From NCBI GenBank assembly GCA_944739405.2, contig OX123192.2:46552486-46616485 (forward strand): 64,000 bases of DNA, written 5' to 3'. This DNA is from Euclidia mi. Taxonomy: Eukaryota; Arthropoda; Insecta; Lepidoptera; Erebidae. The translations under genes were made by a program, and so were the position numbers. Of this stretch, positions 47,377 through 58,841 are shown one piece after another. Under the pieces are notes generated by a model, which worked only from the letters and a program-made list of their open reading frames with translations, made no database searches and was not told where the DNA came from. Positions within the stretch are counted from its first letter, which is position 1. The number at the start of each line of letters is the position of its first letter.

Positions 47377-48763
47377 AGTATTTGGTCAATGTGAAGTTAT
47401 ATTTATTAATAAATTTATTTATGTCAAAATATAAAATAATATCTTTATATTGCCATGTCATATTGTAAAAACACAAATTGAGGTCATAGATATGTTGATT
47501 CACCTTTCCATCTAGTGTACCTGAATAAGGTAACGCACAAGTAATAAATTGACATCCAAATTTTTTATGAAGTGATAAAATTACTTCTGTTAAGTTATAA
47601 ATATCTTTTTTGGTCACCATTTGACTGTCACTATACACAATTACTATTGTTGACTGTCTATCAAATGTAGTTATTTTTAAAATATCAATTAAGTTTGTAA
47701 AAGATGACCCTGGATAACAATAATTAATTATATTGTGTTGTTTTAAATGACTATTCATTAAGCTACCTAAACCTACACCTAACCTATCTGAAAACATGTA
47801 AACTTTTTTTGTGCCAGAGTTGTCAACTAAGGGTGTCCTATCCTTTGTACTACTGGTTGTACTGGAACTAGAACTTGAACAGAGACCTGAATCACTATCA
47901 CCAGACTCGTTAGCTAACAAGGTAGATTTTAAACAATTTGAGTAACTATTTGTGTTTGTCAACGCCTTTACATATTCCAAATTACTCTTTCCAATTCGTG
48001 CAATCTCATCATATTTATTTATATATACCTGAACCTCTTTCTCATACTGGGTATTCATCCTATTTAGTTGAGATTCTAAAGCACTGATTTGTGATTTAAG
48101 GTCCCTTGTATGCTGATCATACAACATCCTACCATTAATTAATTCAATATTATAATTTTCTAGGTCCTGTAACAATTCTGTATGTTCAGAAACTAATGTT
48201 TTGTATTGCTTTGTTGTCATTTTCATTTTATTATATTGTTTTAAGTTCAGTACCAGTTTAGTAATATTTTTATTTATTTTATATAACTTCCTTTGTTGTT
48301 TAAGCTTTTTGATACTACTTTTTAGTTGTATCCTATGTCTATTTGGCCCTAAGCATAATTTATCACCTATAACCTCTGAATAAAGGTTCTGTGTTGCATC
48401 ACTGTTAAGTAACTGCACAGTTTGCTCTAAAGATTTTATCTTTAATAATGCCTGTTCTAGATCGCTTTCGAGTTCAGTAATACGACTTACAGACCAGGAA
48501 TATGTGTCATTGCAAGTTGTTAATGTATTGATTTCTTCCTGCAACCTGTCTCGCTGGGCAAGAGTGTCCATATACTCAATATGAAGTTCAGCGAGTTGTG
48601 CTTTCAAGTTTGAAACCCTGTCATTAACAAGCTTGATATCTTCCTCACAATCAGAACGCTCTTTCAGTAGGTTGGTATTTTCTTCCTGGCACTTTCTTAA
48701 TTCCATTAAGGCTATTTTGAGCTTATTTTCCACATCCTTTGCTGTGGCCTTACGGGTCATCAT
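47354..48763 (-). CDS. CR1-like #3 ORF1: coiled coil plus SGNH-like domain (intact)
   Basis: The start is taken at MMTRKATAKDVENKLKIALM (48763), since this Met is conserved in the sister element at 35315 and the 13 extra codons above are not. Residues 1-110 and about 160-240 form coiled coils (for example LKAQLAELHIEYMDTLAQRD). Ser/Thr-rich linker CSSSSSSTTSSTKDRTPLV follows. The C-terminal domain has FSDRLGVGLGSLMNS, then IVIVYSDSQMVTKKDIYNLT and CQFITCALPY, matching an SGNH fold but with YSDS in place of GxND. It ends TLTKYYVSFAIL. It is the only complete TE protein in the window. Likely role: RNA-binding or multimer partner of ORF2, from the family. Confidence 0.8.
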   Translation of the reverse strand: MMTRKATAKDVENKLKIALMELRKCQEENTNLLKERSDCEEDIKLVNDRVSNLKAQLAELHIEYMDTLAQRDRLQEEINTLTTCNDTYSWSVSRITELESDLEQALLKIKSLEQTVQLLNSDATQNLYSEVIGDKLCLGPNRHRIQLKSSIKKLKQQRKLYKINKNITKLVLNLKQYNKMKMTTKQYKTLVSEHTELLQDLENYNIELINGRMLYDQHTRDLKSQISALESQLNRMNTQYEKEVQVYINKYDEIARIGKSNLEYVKALTNTNSYSNCLKSTLLANESGDSDSGLCSSSSSSTTSSTKDRTPLVDNSGTKKVYMFSDRLGVGLGSLMNSHLKQHNIINYCYPGSSFTNLIDILKITTFDRQSTIVIVYSDSQMVTKKDIYNLTEVILSLHKKFGCQFITCALPYSGTLDGKVNQHIYDLNLCFYNMTWQYKDIILYFDINKFINKYNFTLTKYYVSFAIL

Positions 48764-49558
48764 ATAAGTGCTCATTGTTGCAGCAAATTGTAAACCAAAC
48801 ACCTAAGGACAGAAAGAAACAAGATGACAGGAGACAGACTGTTCAGTAATGTATAAAAGTACCTATACAATAGGAGCAAGAATGAAGAGAAACAATTGAG
48901 GAAAACTGAAAATAAGTAATTTAAAGGTGTTATTACAGTTAATATTCTAGAATTATGTACAATTATATTTTAAAATGAACTATTCAGTAATGTAGGTAGG
49001 TAAACAATATAAAAATAAATTAAGTATTTTAAAACCACTTTAAAACAATTAGTTATTTGTTTCTAAATTATTGTTAAGTATCACAAAAAATTAATCTTAT
49101 TTCGTGTATTGTGCTAAGTGATGGTTTGTTTTTCTTTATAAAATCACTTCAAGAATAAAATTTAATATTAAGGACTAAGTAGGTAGGTAAGTGCACATGA
49201 ATGTTATGAGAATTGTGTTTATGCTATGTGGATTAGTAAAATAAGGATAATTCTATGTTGTGCTTTATGAAAAGTGTGAAATGTTAGTATGTCTTATATA
49301 AATTAATATACTCCCTGGATTTTATCTAGGTTTGTAAAGTTCTTCAAACGGCCCTTGTAACTGTCAAACAGCTGTTTTGGTTGTAAAACGTCGTTTTTAA
49401 CGCTGTTTGTAATTTTTATATGCTGCGAACATTTGTTATCACTATTCTTGTTATTTAACGATAACTTTGTACATTTATCACTGATTATTTTCAATAAAAT
49501 TAATTAAAATTACGGACAGTAACAAATTTGAAAGTTGCTTGGCCGATGTTGCCAGGGC
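48764..49558 (-). promoter_or_regulatory. CR1-like #3 5' leader
   Basis: About 0.8 kb upstream of ORF1, in which nothing else was recognised. On the minus strand it begins GCCCTGGCAACATCGGCC, and a 'ctgtccttaggtg' stretch resembling a splice acceptor lies just before the ORF1 start. Non-LTR elements carry internal promoters here, but no motif proves it. Confidence 0.4.
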
Positions 49559-49578
49559 AAAAAAAAAAAAAAAAAAAA

Positions 49579-50520
49579 GCCTCTTCATGGACAGTTGTTT
49601 GACTAAAAAACATAGTAACTGTGGATTAAGGACGAATGGGTTACTCGTCAAATGCCTCCTTTATGCTGATGATCAGGTAATACTTGCATCTTCAGAGGAG
49701 GAATTGCAGGAGATGGTAGCAATCATGCATGGTGCGTTAGAAAGGAAAGGAATGAAAGTGAATGTAAGAAAAAAGAAAGTTATGGTTTTTGAAAAGGAGG
49801 AATGTGTTACGGCCTGTAATGTTTTGATCGATGGACAGCGAGTGGAACAAGTGAATGAGTTTGTTTACTTAGGTACGTTGTTTACAAGAGATGGTAAAAA
49901 TGAAGAACATATTGAAAGGAGAGTTAATGCAGGTAATAGTGTGAATGGAGCTCTGAAAGCGTTTATGAACAGTCAAAACGTGTCCAAAAAGGCAGGTTTG
50001 GCTGTACATAGACGCGTGTTAGTGCCTACCCTTATGTATGGTAGTGAAAGTTGGGTATGGCAGAAGAGATTTGAAAGTAAAATAAATGCTGTAGAAATGA
50101 GAGCACTAAGAAGTATGTGTGGTGTGTCTTTGACCGACAGAGTAAAGAATTGTGTGATACGAGAGTGGTGTGGGGTAAAAGAAGATGTAGTGACAAGCAT
50201 TGAAAAAGGCATGTTAAGATGGTTTGGGCACATGGAGAGGATGGATGACGATAGACTGACAAAGAAGATATATAAGGCAAGTGTGAATGGAACAGGACAA
50301 AGGGGAAGACCTAGGCGGACGTTCTCTGACCAGATAGGAGACATCCTGAAAAAAGGACAAGTCAGAAGTACCCTTAACAGAAGAGCAAGCATGAGAAACT
50401 TGATCTGAGTGAGTGAAGCAAGTGAGGTATGTCAGGATCGTTGCAAATGGCGTTCCGTAGTCTCTGCCTACCCCTCCGGGAAACAGGCGTGAGTCTATGT
50501 ATGTATGTATGTATGTGTGG
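49579..50520 (+). pseudogene. RTE-like #2 RT, right fragment, with (ATGT)n tail
   Basis: It continues the RT of the fragment ending at 43356: LFMDSCL, then the catalytic LLYADDQVILAS, VNEFVYLGTLFTRDGKNEEH, PTLMYGSESWVWQKRFESKI, MLRWFGHMERMDDDRLTKKI and GQRGRPRRTFSDQIGDI, with a stop at 50408. The 3' UTR is short and ends 'ctctgcctacccctccggga', 'aacaggcgtgagtctatgta' and ATGT repeats. The frame from YADD to the stop is open. The element's endonuclease and N-terminal RT are missing left of 43285. Confidence 0.85.
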
Positions 50521-52001
50521 TTGAACTAGACCTTTCTAGTAAACCCAAACTCCAAGGCAAAAGTCCTATTTATAACTAGGTAACACTATGATGATGATGA
50601 GCATAAAGATGAGCTTTTACACAGCAAGTAGTTTTCTCATCGATCAGGTTTTCTGGTGTTTAGTAAACCTACAATTTATATTATTTCATATTCACTGTCC
50701 TTAGCTACAATTGGTGGTGATGTTGTCGAGTTTTAGAAAGCTTTTTTTAACTTATTGAGTCCTATAGTTAAAAATAATAATTAGGTCCAATATAAATAGG
50801 TATCGAAGCGAAGAAAAGATACAATGAATTTGAAATGTTATTGCAGCGGCAAATACTTCGCACAGCCCCGCTAAAGTCATGCCCATCAAGTAAAAAATTA
50901 ACCCTCCCTTTCTTCATCAAATATGGAGCCTGACACAAAACAGCTGAACCGCAAAAGAAGTTCACCGTAAGTCAAATCACGGCATTCATTGTCCGAAACC
51001 CACAGTAAGACCAACAAAAATCTTCATCGCTTCATTACCACAATACCCTCTCCCTAACAATCTGTTCCCCAAGCAAAATTGAACAGTCTTTAACATCGAT
51101 TAAGGTCTTAATTACCATGGCCTGTCCCCGAGCCCAGTCGAACGGTTGTAAATTGAAGTAATATGACCCGAAGCAATTAAGATTGCATGTCACTGGTCTA
51201 AATTTAGTTAAAATCCTCCAACAATTTATCGGTCCGTTGGCATCATGGCTATCTATCTTATTTAGGGAAATATAGATGCTTTGAATGTTAATTGAAATTT
51301 AGACAGGAAGGGATGCACGCCCTCTTATAAACAGACACAAATAATTAAGGTACACGGTGCTTTAAATTATATCGGGATACGTGTATCTATACCACGAACC
51401 TTTACCTCGAGAATCCGATATTACGGTATCTACTTCTGCTTCGTGAAAAAAAGGTATGTGGTACATATCCCGAAAGACAGTTTAGAACTTATATTAATGA
51501 CTACCAGCGCAGCAGGTATAACTCTGGTGAACAACTTTAAGCATTACGACATTTGTCCTTTGAAGGTATATAGACAGTGTCGTATCATATTAAACAAACA
51601 ACCCATAAAACATTTCATGCAAATTCCTAATTACTAAATGTAACCTGTGTATCTAGCACATAATTATCTATATAAACCAGAAATATAACATAGGAAGGTA
51701 CATACTGTCTAGTAAAACTCAACCCTTTCGTTTTAAAATAAATTACTCTAAGGTCCTAGTCCTAATGTCTTGATAGTGCGCAATAAAAATGTACTGAAGT
51801 TCTATTGCACACCAAGAATCCGTCCTTAACTAAACTGTTTGAGAAGTTGAACGAAACTTTTCCACTACAATATCGTCATCGAAGCAACAATCAAAGTTTG
51901 GGATAGTTCGCAAGTCGGTGGGTGTCTTTGGGACCCAGAAGTTATCGATTTAGTTGTCATGAGAACTTTTTAAAAGCTTTGAACTAATATTTTTATGTTA
52001 A

Positions 52002-52186
52002 ACTAGAGGTTGCCCGCACATTTTTATTTGACCCGTTCCACCCAACCTCGTGGGAATACCAGGCAATCCCTACTAAGTGCACCTCTACGGTTCCCAAGCA
52101 ACATACATCTGTCAGTTTCTTGCACCCAATAGTTTTGCCTGAGGCTTGTCGGTCAGTCAGTTAGTAACGTAATTTTACCCGAATGC
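52002..52186 (+). repeat. Short interspersed repeat family X, copy 1
   Basis: Begins 'aactagaggttgcccgcaca', includes 'cctcgtgggaataccaggca' and ends in CAGTCAGTTAGTAACG. It is a diverged direct copy of 54201-54410. Confidence 0.6.
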
Positions 52187-53594
52187 GGCGCAGCCAAAAG
52201 ATTTACCTATATCTGAATGACCTCTTTTCTTGTTTCGAACTTTTTAGACCTCTATTTTACGTAGTCGGGTTATAGTTCTATATAAATAGATTGCAAACAT
52301 ACCTACTTGTTGCTATAAATCTGTGAATGGTACCTATTATCCTCTAATTTTACTCGCGGCTTCGCTCGTAGCTTTTAATAAAAGTAGGTAGTCTCAATAT
52401 CTTTACATACATATAATAAGCTTAGCTTCCATGTCATATGATATACGTTCACCTTACCCCACATTATAATCAACGCAACCAAAATATTATTCTCAGTTAA
52501 TATGAGATTGTCAGCAAATTCTCGTAGCAAGTTAAACCACAGTCACTCTGTTGCCAACGATTTAATTAGGAAGTAATGTGTGGTTATAACGTAAATGGAT
52601 ATTATATAACGTTAGCCTACATATAAGGGAAAGTGTAGATTATGAATTTGTACTTGAAATATATATTTGCTTGGTACCCCTGGCTGTGCAGGCGTGTTTG
52701 TTATTGGACAAACGGAGGCCTATGTGTTATTCTGATGTATATCGTTTAATGGTCAGTATACATATTAAAGGGTACTGTACTAAAGATTTTTTTAGACTCA
52801 TTATGCCGGCGTAGCCAGGTTCACCAGCGGTGATCATAGAAGACACCGAGTTTTGATACTTGTAAAGTCCCGGCGAAAGCTAAACTGTCTTGGAACGCGC
52901 AACGAATATAATCAGAGGTTTACAAAATACTAGATGAGTCCGCGGTTATACCCACGTTCTTTAAGGCTACTGTTCCGCTCCTGTGGCTCATAGCGTGATG
53001 TTATATATCCTATAGCCTTCCTCAATAAATGGGCTATCTAACAGTGAATATTTTTTTAAATCGTACTAGTGGTTCCTGAGATTAGCTTCTTTAAGCAAAC
53101 AAACAAACAAACTCTTCAGCTTTATACGTATATTAGTATATTAGATTAAATCCACTTTTCCTCTTAGTTTAATACGCACACACTCGTAACTACTAAAAGT
53201 TAGCGGTGACCTAAACAAACTTACTCATGAAGCCAAAAATAAAATAATAAACAGTACCAGCACAGATAACGTAATACTGTACCTACTAGGTACCGGTATA
53301 TCATAAAAAAATTTATGGTGAAAAATATGTACGGTTCTTAAACATAAGGCGCCCAAGAACACACGTAATTGTGTCAGATGGTGTATGAAATAATAAGATA
53401 ATTATGTGTATTTTAAATTACAGGGATCGTTATACATTTTACCTATTATGTGAATAATACCGCCAGGACTACACTCGTTAACAAATTAATTTAAGATATG
53501 CATTTAACCTGTGCATTTAACGTTTAGATAATTATATTATGTGCGTCACATAAAAAGGCAAAATACATAGACGTTTGCAGTCATCATAAGAGTA

Positions 53595-53772
53595 TTGGCG
53601 ATGCAAAGATTATCCGCGCGCCTCTAGCGGCGAATTTGGAAGTTGTCCGGGTACGTACTTTTGATTGCTTCGAGGTTATTGTGGTAATTGTATTGAGCTG
53701 TCAAAAGTATCGTACCCGAGCAACTTCCAAATTCGCCGCTAGAGTCGCTAATTAGAATCTTAGCATCGCCAA
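53595..53772. mobile_element. MITE with about 80-bp terminal inverted repeats, TA duplication
   Basis: Begins TTGGCGATGCAAAGATT and ends AATCTTAGCATCGCCAA. The arms include 'ctagcggcgaatttggaagt' and its exact reverse complement. It is flanked by TA at 53593-53594 and 53773-53774. This is compatible with a Tc1/mariner-type MITE. No ORF. Confidence 0.85.
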
Positions 53773-54200
53773 TAGTGAAGATACCAATAGACTATCGGTT
53801 TTACAGAGGATTCAAATTCACGGCGCGCACCAGTGACTCTTCGAATGATGTGTGTATTTATTAATGCTTGCCCGTGCCTCAGAGACCACACTAAGCCAGT
53901 TCCAACTGCCATGAAGATATTCGACAACCACAATGGGGGCAAGTACCCTTGCGTATACTGACACTGCGGAAAAGCTAATATTTGTCAAATTTGGTAAGAC
54001 TACCAAGAGAAACTTGGGCTCAAAGGCGAAAGTCTTGAAAGTAACCGATATAACGCTAGGCTGAGGATGATACTATAAACGTTCAGACAGGTACCAGATT
54101 ATATCTCGAACTATTGTTTTTTGTTAAGTGAGAGCAGTTTCGTACAATCAGATGATACGAAAGTTGTTAACGAAGAGTTTGTAAATTATTAATATATAAT

Positions 54201-54410
54201 ACTAGAGGATGCCAGCAGCTACGCCTGCATTTTTTTTAAATTTACCCGTTTTGGCCGATACCGTGGGAATTTCGGGAAATCCCTTCTTAGTGCACCCCTA
54301 CGTTACCCAAGGAACATACATGCCAAATTTCATCTTCCTGCGCTCAATAGTTTCGGCTGTAGCGTGTCTGTCAGTCAGTCAGTAACGCAAGGATTTTATA
54401 TATTAAGATA
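54201..54410 (+). repeat. Short interspersed repeat family X, copy 2
   Basis: Shares 'ccgtgggaattt', 'aacatacatgccaaatttca' and CAGTCAGTCAGTAACG with the copy at 52002-52186, with many mismatches. Confidence 0.6.
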
Positions 54411-54669
54411 ATTATTTTAAATTATGAGTAAATTATTGGGATGGCTGTCTATTTATTGGAGCAAAGAGAAGCAGAGCTGTGTCAATACAAGTAACAGAAA
54501 CACATATTTGAGAATGAGAATTAGGTGTTGAAATAATAGTATTGGGCGTAGAAATAAAGTCTTTGTCAGGGCTGCCATCCTATTTTTATTTGAAAGCTGG
54601 GAGTCCTCTTGAGAGCTTTGTAGTCATTGTCACTGGTTGGCATTAAAAACCCTAGAAAACCACTATTTT

Positions 54670-54795
54670 GGTATTGTCAGGTATAGAAATCCAATTCAAC
54701 ATTGGAATCTTGGTCGACAACTCACTTATGATCCTTCGAGCATTGCAGGTGTATATGGGCGGCGGTGATCACTTACCTGCTCGTTGGTCTTTCTA
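54670..54795 (-). repeat. 'cggcggtgat' family repeat, copy 4
   Basis: It carries 'gcattgcaggtgtatatggg' and 'cggcggtgatcacttacctg', as in the copies at 7-13 kb. Confidence 0.5.
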
Positions 54796-55484
54796 TGCAA
54801 TAAAAAAAATAACAAAATATTGTGTTCGTTGCATTGACACAGCTCCGCTCCTCTACGTTTCGGTGGACAAGCAGTAATTTTTCATCATTAATCACCTTTG
54901 TGGTACAGCAATTATCAAACTAATACCTTAAAACATTTAGATTCTCGATTTTTTAGATTCGTCATTTCGTATTTCCATTTAAGATCCTGCCGACTATTAT
55001 TTCATCTTGTAAAATACAAGCATTAATAAACCCTTAAATGATCGGATACGACATCGCAGGCTAGTTAACAGTAATAGTGTTATCGCTTTGACATTAATTG
55101 AGTTGGAAGTTTATTAGTAATAGGATTGTAGTGCCTGAAGCCGGGCGATGTTACAGAATATAATGATATATATATACTTGGAAGTACGCAGTTCTTATTC
55201 TTCAAGTGATGTAAATTGGATTTAGCATTTATTTAACTTGTCTGGAATAAGTCTAGACTTGCTAATTATTTAAATGTAGTTAACCCACTGATCTTATTCG
55301 CTTGCCTTTGCCTATTTTAAGGTATTTTAGTGTAGTAGAATGAAGTTATATAATTATGAACTACTTACCTTAAATTGGGCTTTTTTCAAGAGCGAAATTT
55401 CTTCAAATACGATCGGTCTTAAAATAAGAGTAAGTCTTATAATTAAGAAGAACGAATGTATTAATGCTTCCTATTCTAATATAC

Positions 55485-55655
55485 GTCGCCAGCGGCTTTG
55501 CCCGCGTCAATTATACATATAAACCTCCCTCTTGAACTATTCTATCTATTAAAAAAAACCGCATTAAAATCCGTTGCATAGTTTTTAAGATTAAAGCATA
55601 CATTGGGACAGACAGACAGAAGGTAGACTTTGTTTTATACTATGTAGTAAAGCTT
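55485..55655 (+). repeat. Common lepidopteran repeat ending 'tttatactatgtagt'
   Basis: Contains 'ggctttgcccgcgtcaatta', 'aaatccgttgcatagttttt' and 'gggacagacagacagaaggt'. This block is widespread in moths by memory. Confidence 0.55.
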
Positions 55656-57298
55656 GTTTGATGGTCTGTATGTTTGCTTGCCATCACGCAAGGTGCATAA
55701 GGCTACTTTATAGGGGTTTAGGGTTTTAAAGTTTAAATGTACTTTTGCACGAGCCTTGAACCTGCAATAAAGTTAATCATACTAAGTACGGTCAGTACTT
55801 AGTATGAGCGCTAAGTTGGTGAGGATGGATTGATGTGTCTTACAATTTCACGCAGAAACTACTGAACGGATTATAATAAAACTTTACAGTAAAATAGCTC
55901 ATCCAATATTTGATTTGCCTTCTGTGGTGCTAATCTTCATACATGCAGGTTAAGTAACCAACAGAACCATTTAATACCATTTCAGAAATTCTATTCGTTA
56001 ATCACTCTTAAGTGATTATACAGATAAACTACTTTTAGTATATCTGTATAATCTATACGTTAATCATACTAATCAAACTCATTCAAAACAATCCATTTAA
56101 AATACGTAGCAGAGAAACTTACTACCATCTTTACGTGAAGATAGCAAATACTATAAAAACAAGGTTATAGTTATCGCAAGTACTTTATGTTGGAAGACGG
56201 AGTGCTATCAACTTTCTCGTCCCATTTCGCACTTCACTGAAACGCGACGCGACGTTCTGTAGGTGGTACAGTGAGAACTTCTTTGTGTTAGCATTTAACA
56301 TTCTTCGTCCGTAGTGCCGCGTGAAATACTGTGCACATAGACTGTTCTCAGGAACCCACTATCTATTGGTGAAAATCTGGTTGATAGTTTTTGGGTTTAT
56401 CGCGTTTATACAGACAAACAGGACGGCCGACTTCATATCATGTATACAATAAAACAAGTCGGCGCTGGAACAGTTTGAAAAAAAAAATCCCTTGGCTCGC
56501 TCATAGAGTCGAGGCACACTAGAAACTGGTTTTGTATATAAGTGTCGATGTGCGTGTAAAGTAGCACTGGAAGCGACGATGTCTTGCTTAGCGATTCTCG
56601 CCCTTATGGTGGTCTAGCGGGAAGTTGTTCGACTGTACATTATAAACTAAACTAGTAAACTAACATATTTAAATTACCAAATAGAAAAGTCAAAGAAGAA
56701 AAATTATACCTAATAAAATAAATATTTAAAAAAGCAATGTAGGTACCTAACCTAACCTACGCTGCGTCAAAAATGTTTTATAGCCGCAATGGACAGTAAT
56801 GCTTACTCTTTCTGGGAACTAAAAGCCAGCTTTTTGGTCACGAGAAGTTGCGATTTTATAGTATGTATAGACATTATAGATTTACCCTTGATGACATACA
56901 CTGTCAGACAGACGGGTGGACGGTCAGCGACGTCTTAGTAATAGTTTCCCTTTTTACTCTTTGGTTACGGAACCCTAAAAATAATCAGGACTAAGGCTGA
57001 TATTAAACATAATTCTTGACTTATATTATGATCTTTAATGAGGTAATCGTCTCAGCCAAATCTAAAGCAAAATCAACCCGTGCTCCCGGTGCGTCTCGGG
57101 TTAAATTCCACTTATTTTCATATACTTGTCTATCTCAGCTGTATAACGAACTCTCAGCCGCTGCTGTTCGACCGACTACTTTATTATAAACTTTACCAAT
57201 AAATATACAGCAGCCTTTCTTGTGTTAAATAGTTTATGGTATTAATAGTCAGACTTTATTAGTATTTTGTATTTTAGGTAATGATTGATAGCCATTCT

Positions 57299-57823
57299 TG
57301 TTATGAGGATAATCTTCAGTCAGTCATCAGTCCCAGCAACGGCAAGTGGTAGCGCCATCTACCTTCCTATCGATAACTAATAACATCGACGTCAATCGTT
57401 CCACGCTTGCTCGTCCAATGCGAGCGATCCTTTTGTCTTCTTCGCTCCGCTCCCAAGGCACGCCTACAAAACAGTCTAAAAGAATCCATGTCGCGACGAA
57501 GACAAATCGCACCGCCATATTTTTGCCGCTCCCGCTTTATACCAAAAACTCAACAAACCGCCCGCGAGTGAAGTGATTGTGTAGTGGAGTGATTCAATGC
57601 AGCTTCAGGATTCTCGAAGACACCAGGAGGCTGCCATTTGCAAGGAAAGAGGACTGACGTACAAGGTAAGGCGTGTTCCCACACCCCGTCTATTCGTCTC
57701 CTATCCTTTCCATGAACCCATTAACATTCACTTCCTCATTTCCTAGTCGATAAGAACCCAAATCCTACAGTCCATATTTAATAGTTTTCTCAAATCGACT
57801 AAGAACATTCGGTTCGCCGAAAC
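57299..57823 (+). repeat. BEL #2 5' LTR (probable limits)
   Basis: It runs from TGTTATGAGG to CGAAACA, a TGTT...AACA pair as expected, and lies just before the primer-binding site. It could not be confirmed because no 3' LTR is visible. A splice-donor-like ACAAG|GTAAGG lies at 57665. Confidence 0.5.
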
Positions 57824-57829
57824 ATTTTT

Positions 57830-57863
57830 TGGTCCTTCGAGCCGGATTTGAACCAGCGACCTA
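57830..57863 (+). promoter_or_regulatory. BEL #2 primer-binding site, complementary to tRNA-Tyr
   Basis: Begins TGGTCCTTCGAGCCGGATTT and continues for 34 nt as the reverse complement of the 3' end of animal tRNA-Tyr (CCA, acceptor strand TCGAAGGA, T-arm). Comparison uses my memory of the conserved tRNA-Tyr sequence. Usual primer sites are about 18 nt. Confidence 0.75.
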
Positions 57864-58074
57864 TGGATTTTTCCACACGCATCAGTAGGTAATTTACTTT
57901 TATGTAGCTACCTACTTACCCAATTATTATTTCTGGAACTATCATAGTTGTCGAGTAAATCTCATATTTCAAGCAACTTTTAATTCCACCGATTTAAAGT
58001 GTTGCCTAGGTAGGTAAAATAATAGGTACTTTAGATATTCTTATTTTGTCTCATTAGCTTATACTTACGTAAGC

Positions 58075-58841
58075 ATGTCACAACAAAAGAAGTCAGGCGT
58101 GTCGGAAGACAAAGAGATGACAATCTTAGAAGCAAAACGCAATATTTTATTTGAGCGTATTCAAAACATTTATGAGCGTTCAAAGACCGCAGTCGTTTCT
58201 GATAGTAATAGGGAGTCATTTCTCAGCTATTGTATGACAGTAGATAGTATTCGAATAGATTTTCATAAGTTGTTAGACGATTATAACGCAAGATTGCTTT
58301 CTACTAATCCTGATGAAAAACCGAATTATCAGGCGTACACCTCATTCGAAGATCTTTATTGTACCATTAAGCAAATACAATCACAATTGGAGGGTAAATA
58401 TTTGGCACAGCCCGTTGCAGCAGCTCGCACGCCGAGGTTACCGCCAATCGAGATTATGTCTTTTGACGGAGATATACGAAATTGGCCGTTATTCTATGCG
58501 AGTTTTAAGTCTAGAGTGCACGATAATTTTTATCTTACAGATGCTGACAGGTTGTACTATTTAATAGATAAACTGTCACCGAAGGCCCAGCCCGTATTTG
58601 CAGGTGTCACACCCAGTGCTGAGAAATATCAGGTCATATTTCAGTCACTAATTGATAGATATCAAGACACTCGCGTCCTAGCGTCTACCTACTTTGATCA
58701 AGCTTTAAATCTTAAACTGTCCGGTGCCGCGTCTGTCGCGAATTTCCAGCTGCTTATATATAACTTCGTAACAACGGTTAATTCTCTTAGGAACTTGAAA
58801 TTAGAGATCTTTCCGACTTTATGTTGCTTCAACTCGCTTTA
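58075..58841 (+). pseudogene. BEL #2 gag, capsid part
   Basis: Starts MSQQKKSGVSEDKEMTILEA with 255 open codons. The core reads PPIEIMSFDGDIRNWPLFYA, DADRLYYLIDKLSPKAQPVF and IFQSLIDRYQDTRVLASTYF, typical of BEL gag. A frameshift near 58820 separates it from the zinc-knuckle frame. Apart from that break the protein looks complete. Confidence 0.85.

Larger units (their letters stand above)
43357..49578 (-). mobile_element. CR1-like #3, near full-length (6.2 kb)
   Basis: A minus-strand element with a 5' leader of about 0.8 kb (49558 down to 48764), ORF1, ORF2 and a 3' region of about 1 kb, with AGTCAA repeats (plus strand) at its 3' end, 43357-43380. A 20-nt A-run (49559-49578) lies at the 5' junction. 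It is inserted within one RT codon stretch of RTE-like #2: deleting 43357-49578 joins TTTA to GCCTC in frame. The 3' region (43357-44340) contains a recognisable lepidopteran repeat ('catgggccagccatcatccc' at about 43870), so part of it may be a separate older piece. Confidence 0.75.
50521..57298. other. 6.8 kb without a gene; old short repeats and one clean MITE
   Basis: No host exon and no long transposon ORF was recognised. Short lepidopteran repeats occur throughout and are listed separately where they could be delimited. Also present: 'caaacaaacaaacaaactct' with flanks at about 52970-53150, and a 'ttccgtaaccaaagagtaaa' repeat (minus) at about 56905-56985. Confidence 0.5.

Noticed and set aside
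49559..49578. Poly(A) run read as the tail of a processed pseudogene
   Set aside because: Upstream is the CR1-like leader in the opposite orientation and downstream is RTE coding sequence. No gene copy precedes the A-run.
57601..57665. Possible host exon ending in a GTAAGG donor
   Set aside because: It lies within the BEL LTR just before the primer-binding site and has no domain signature.
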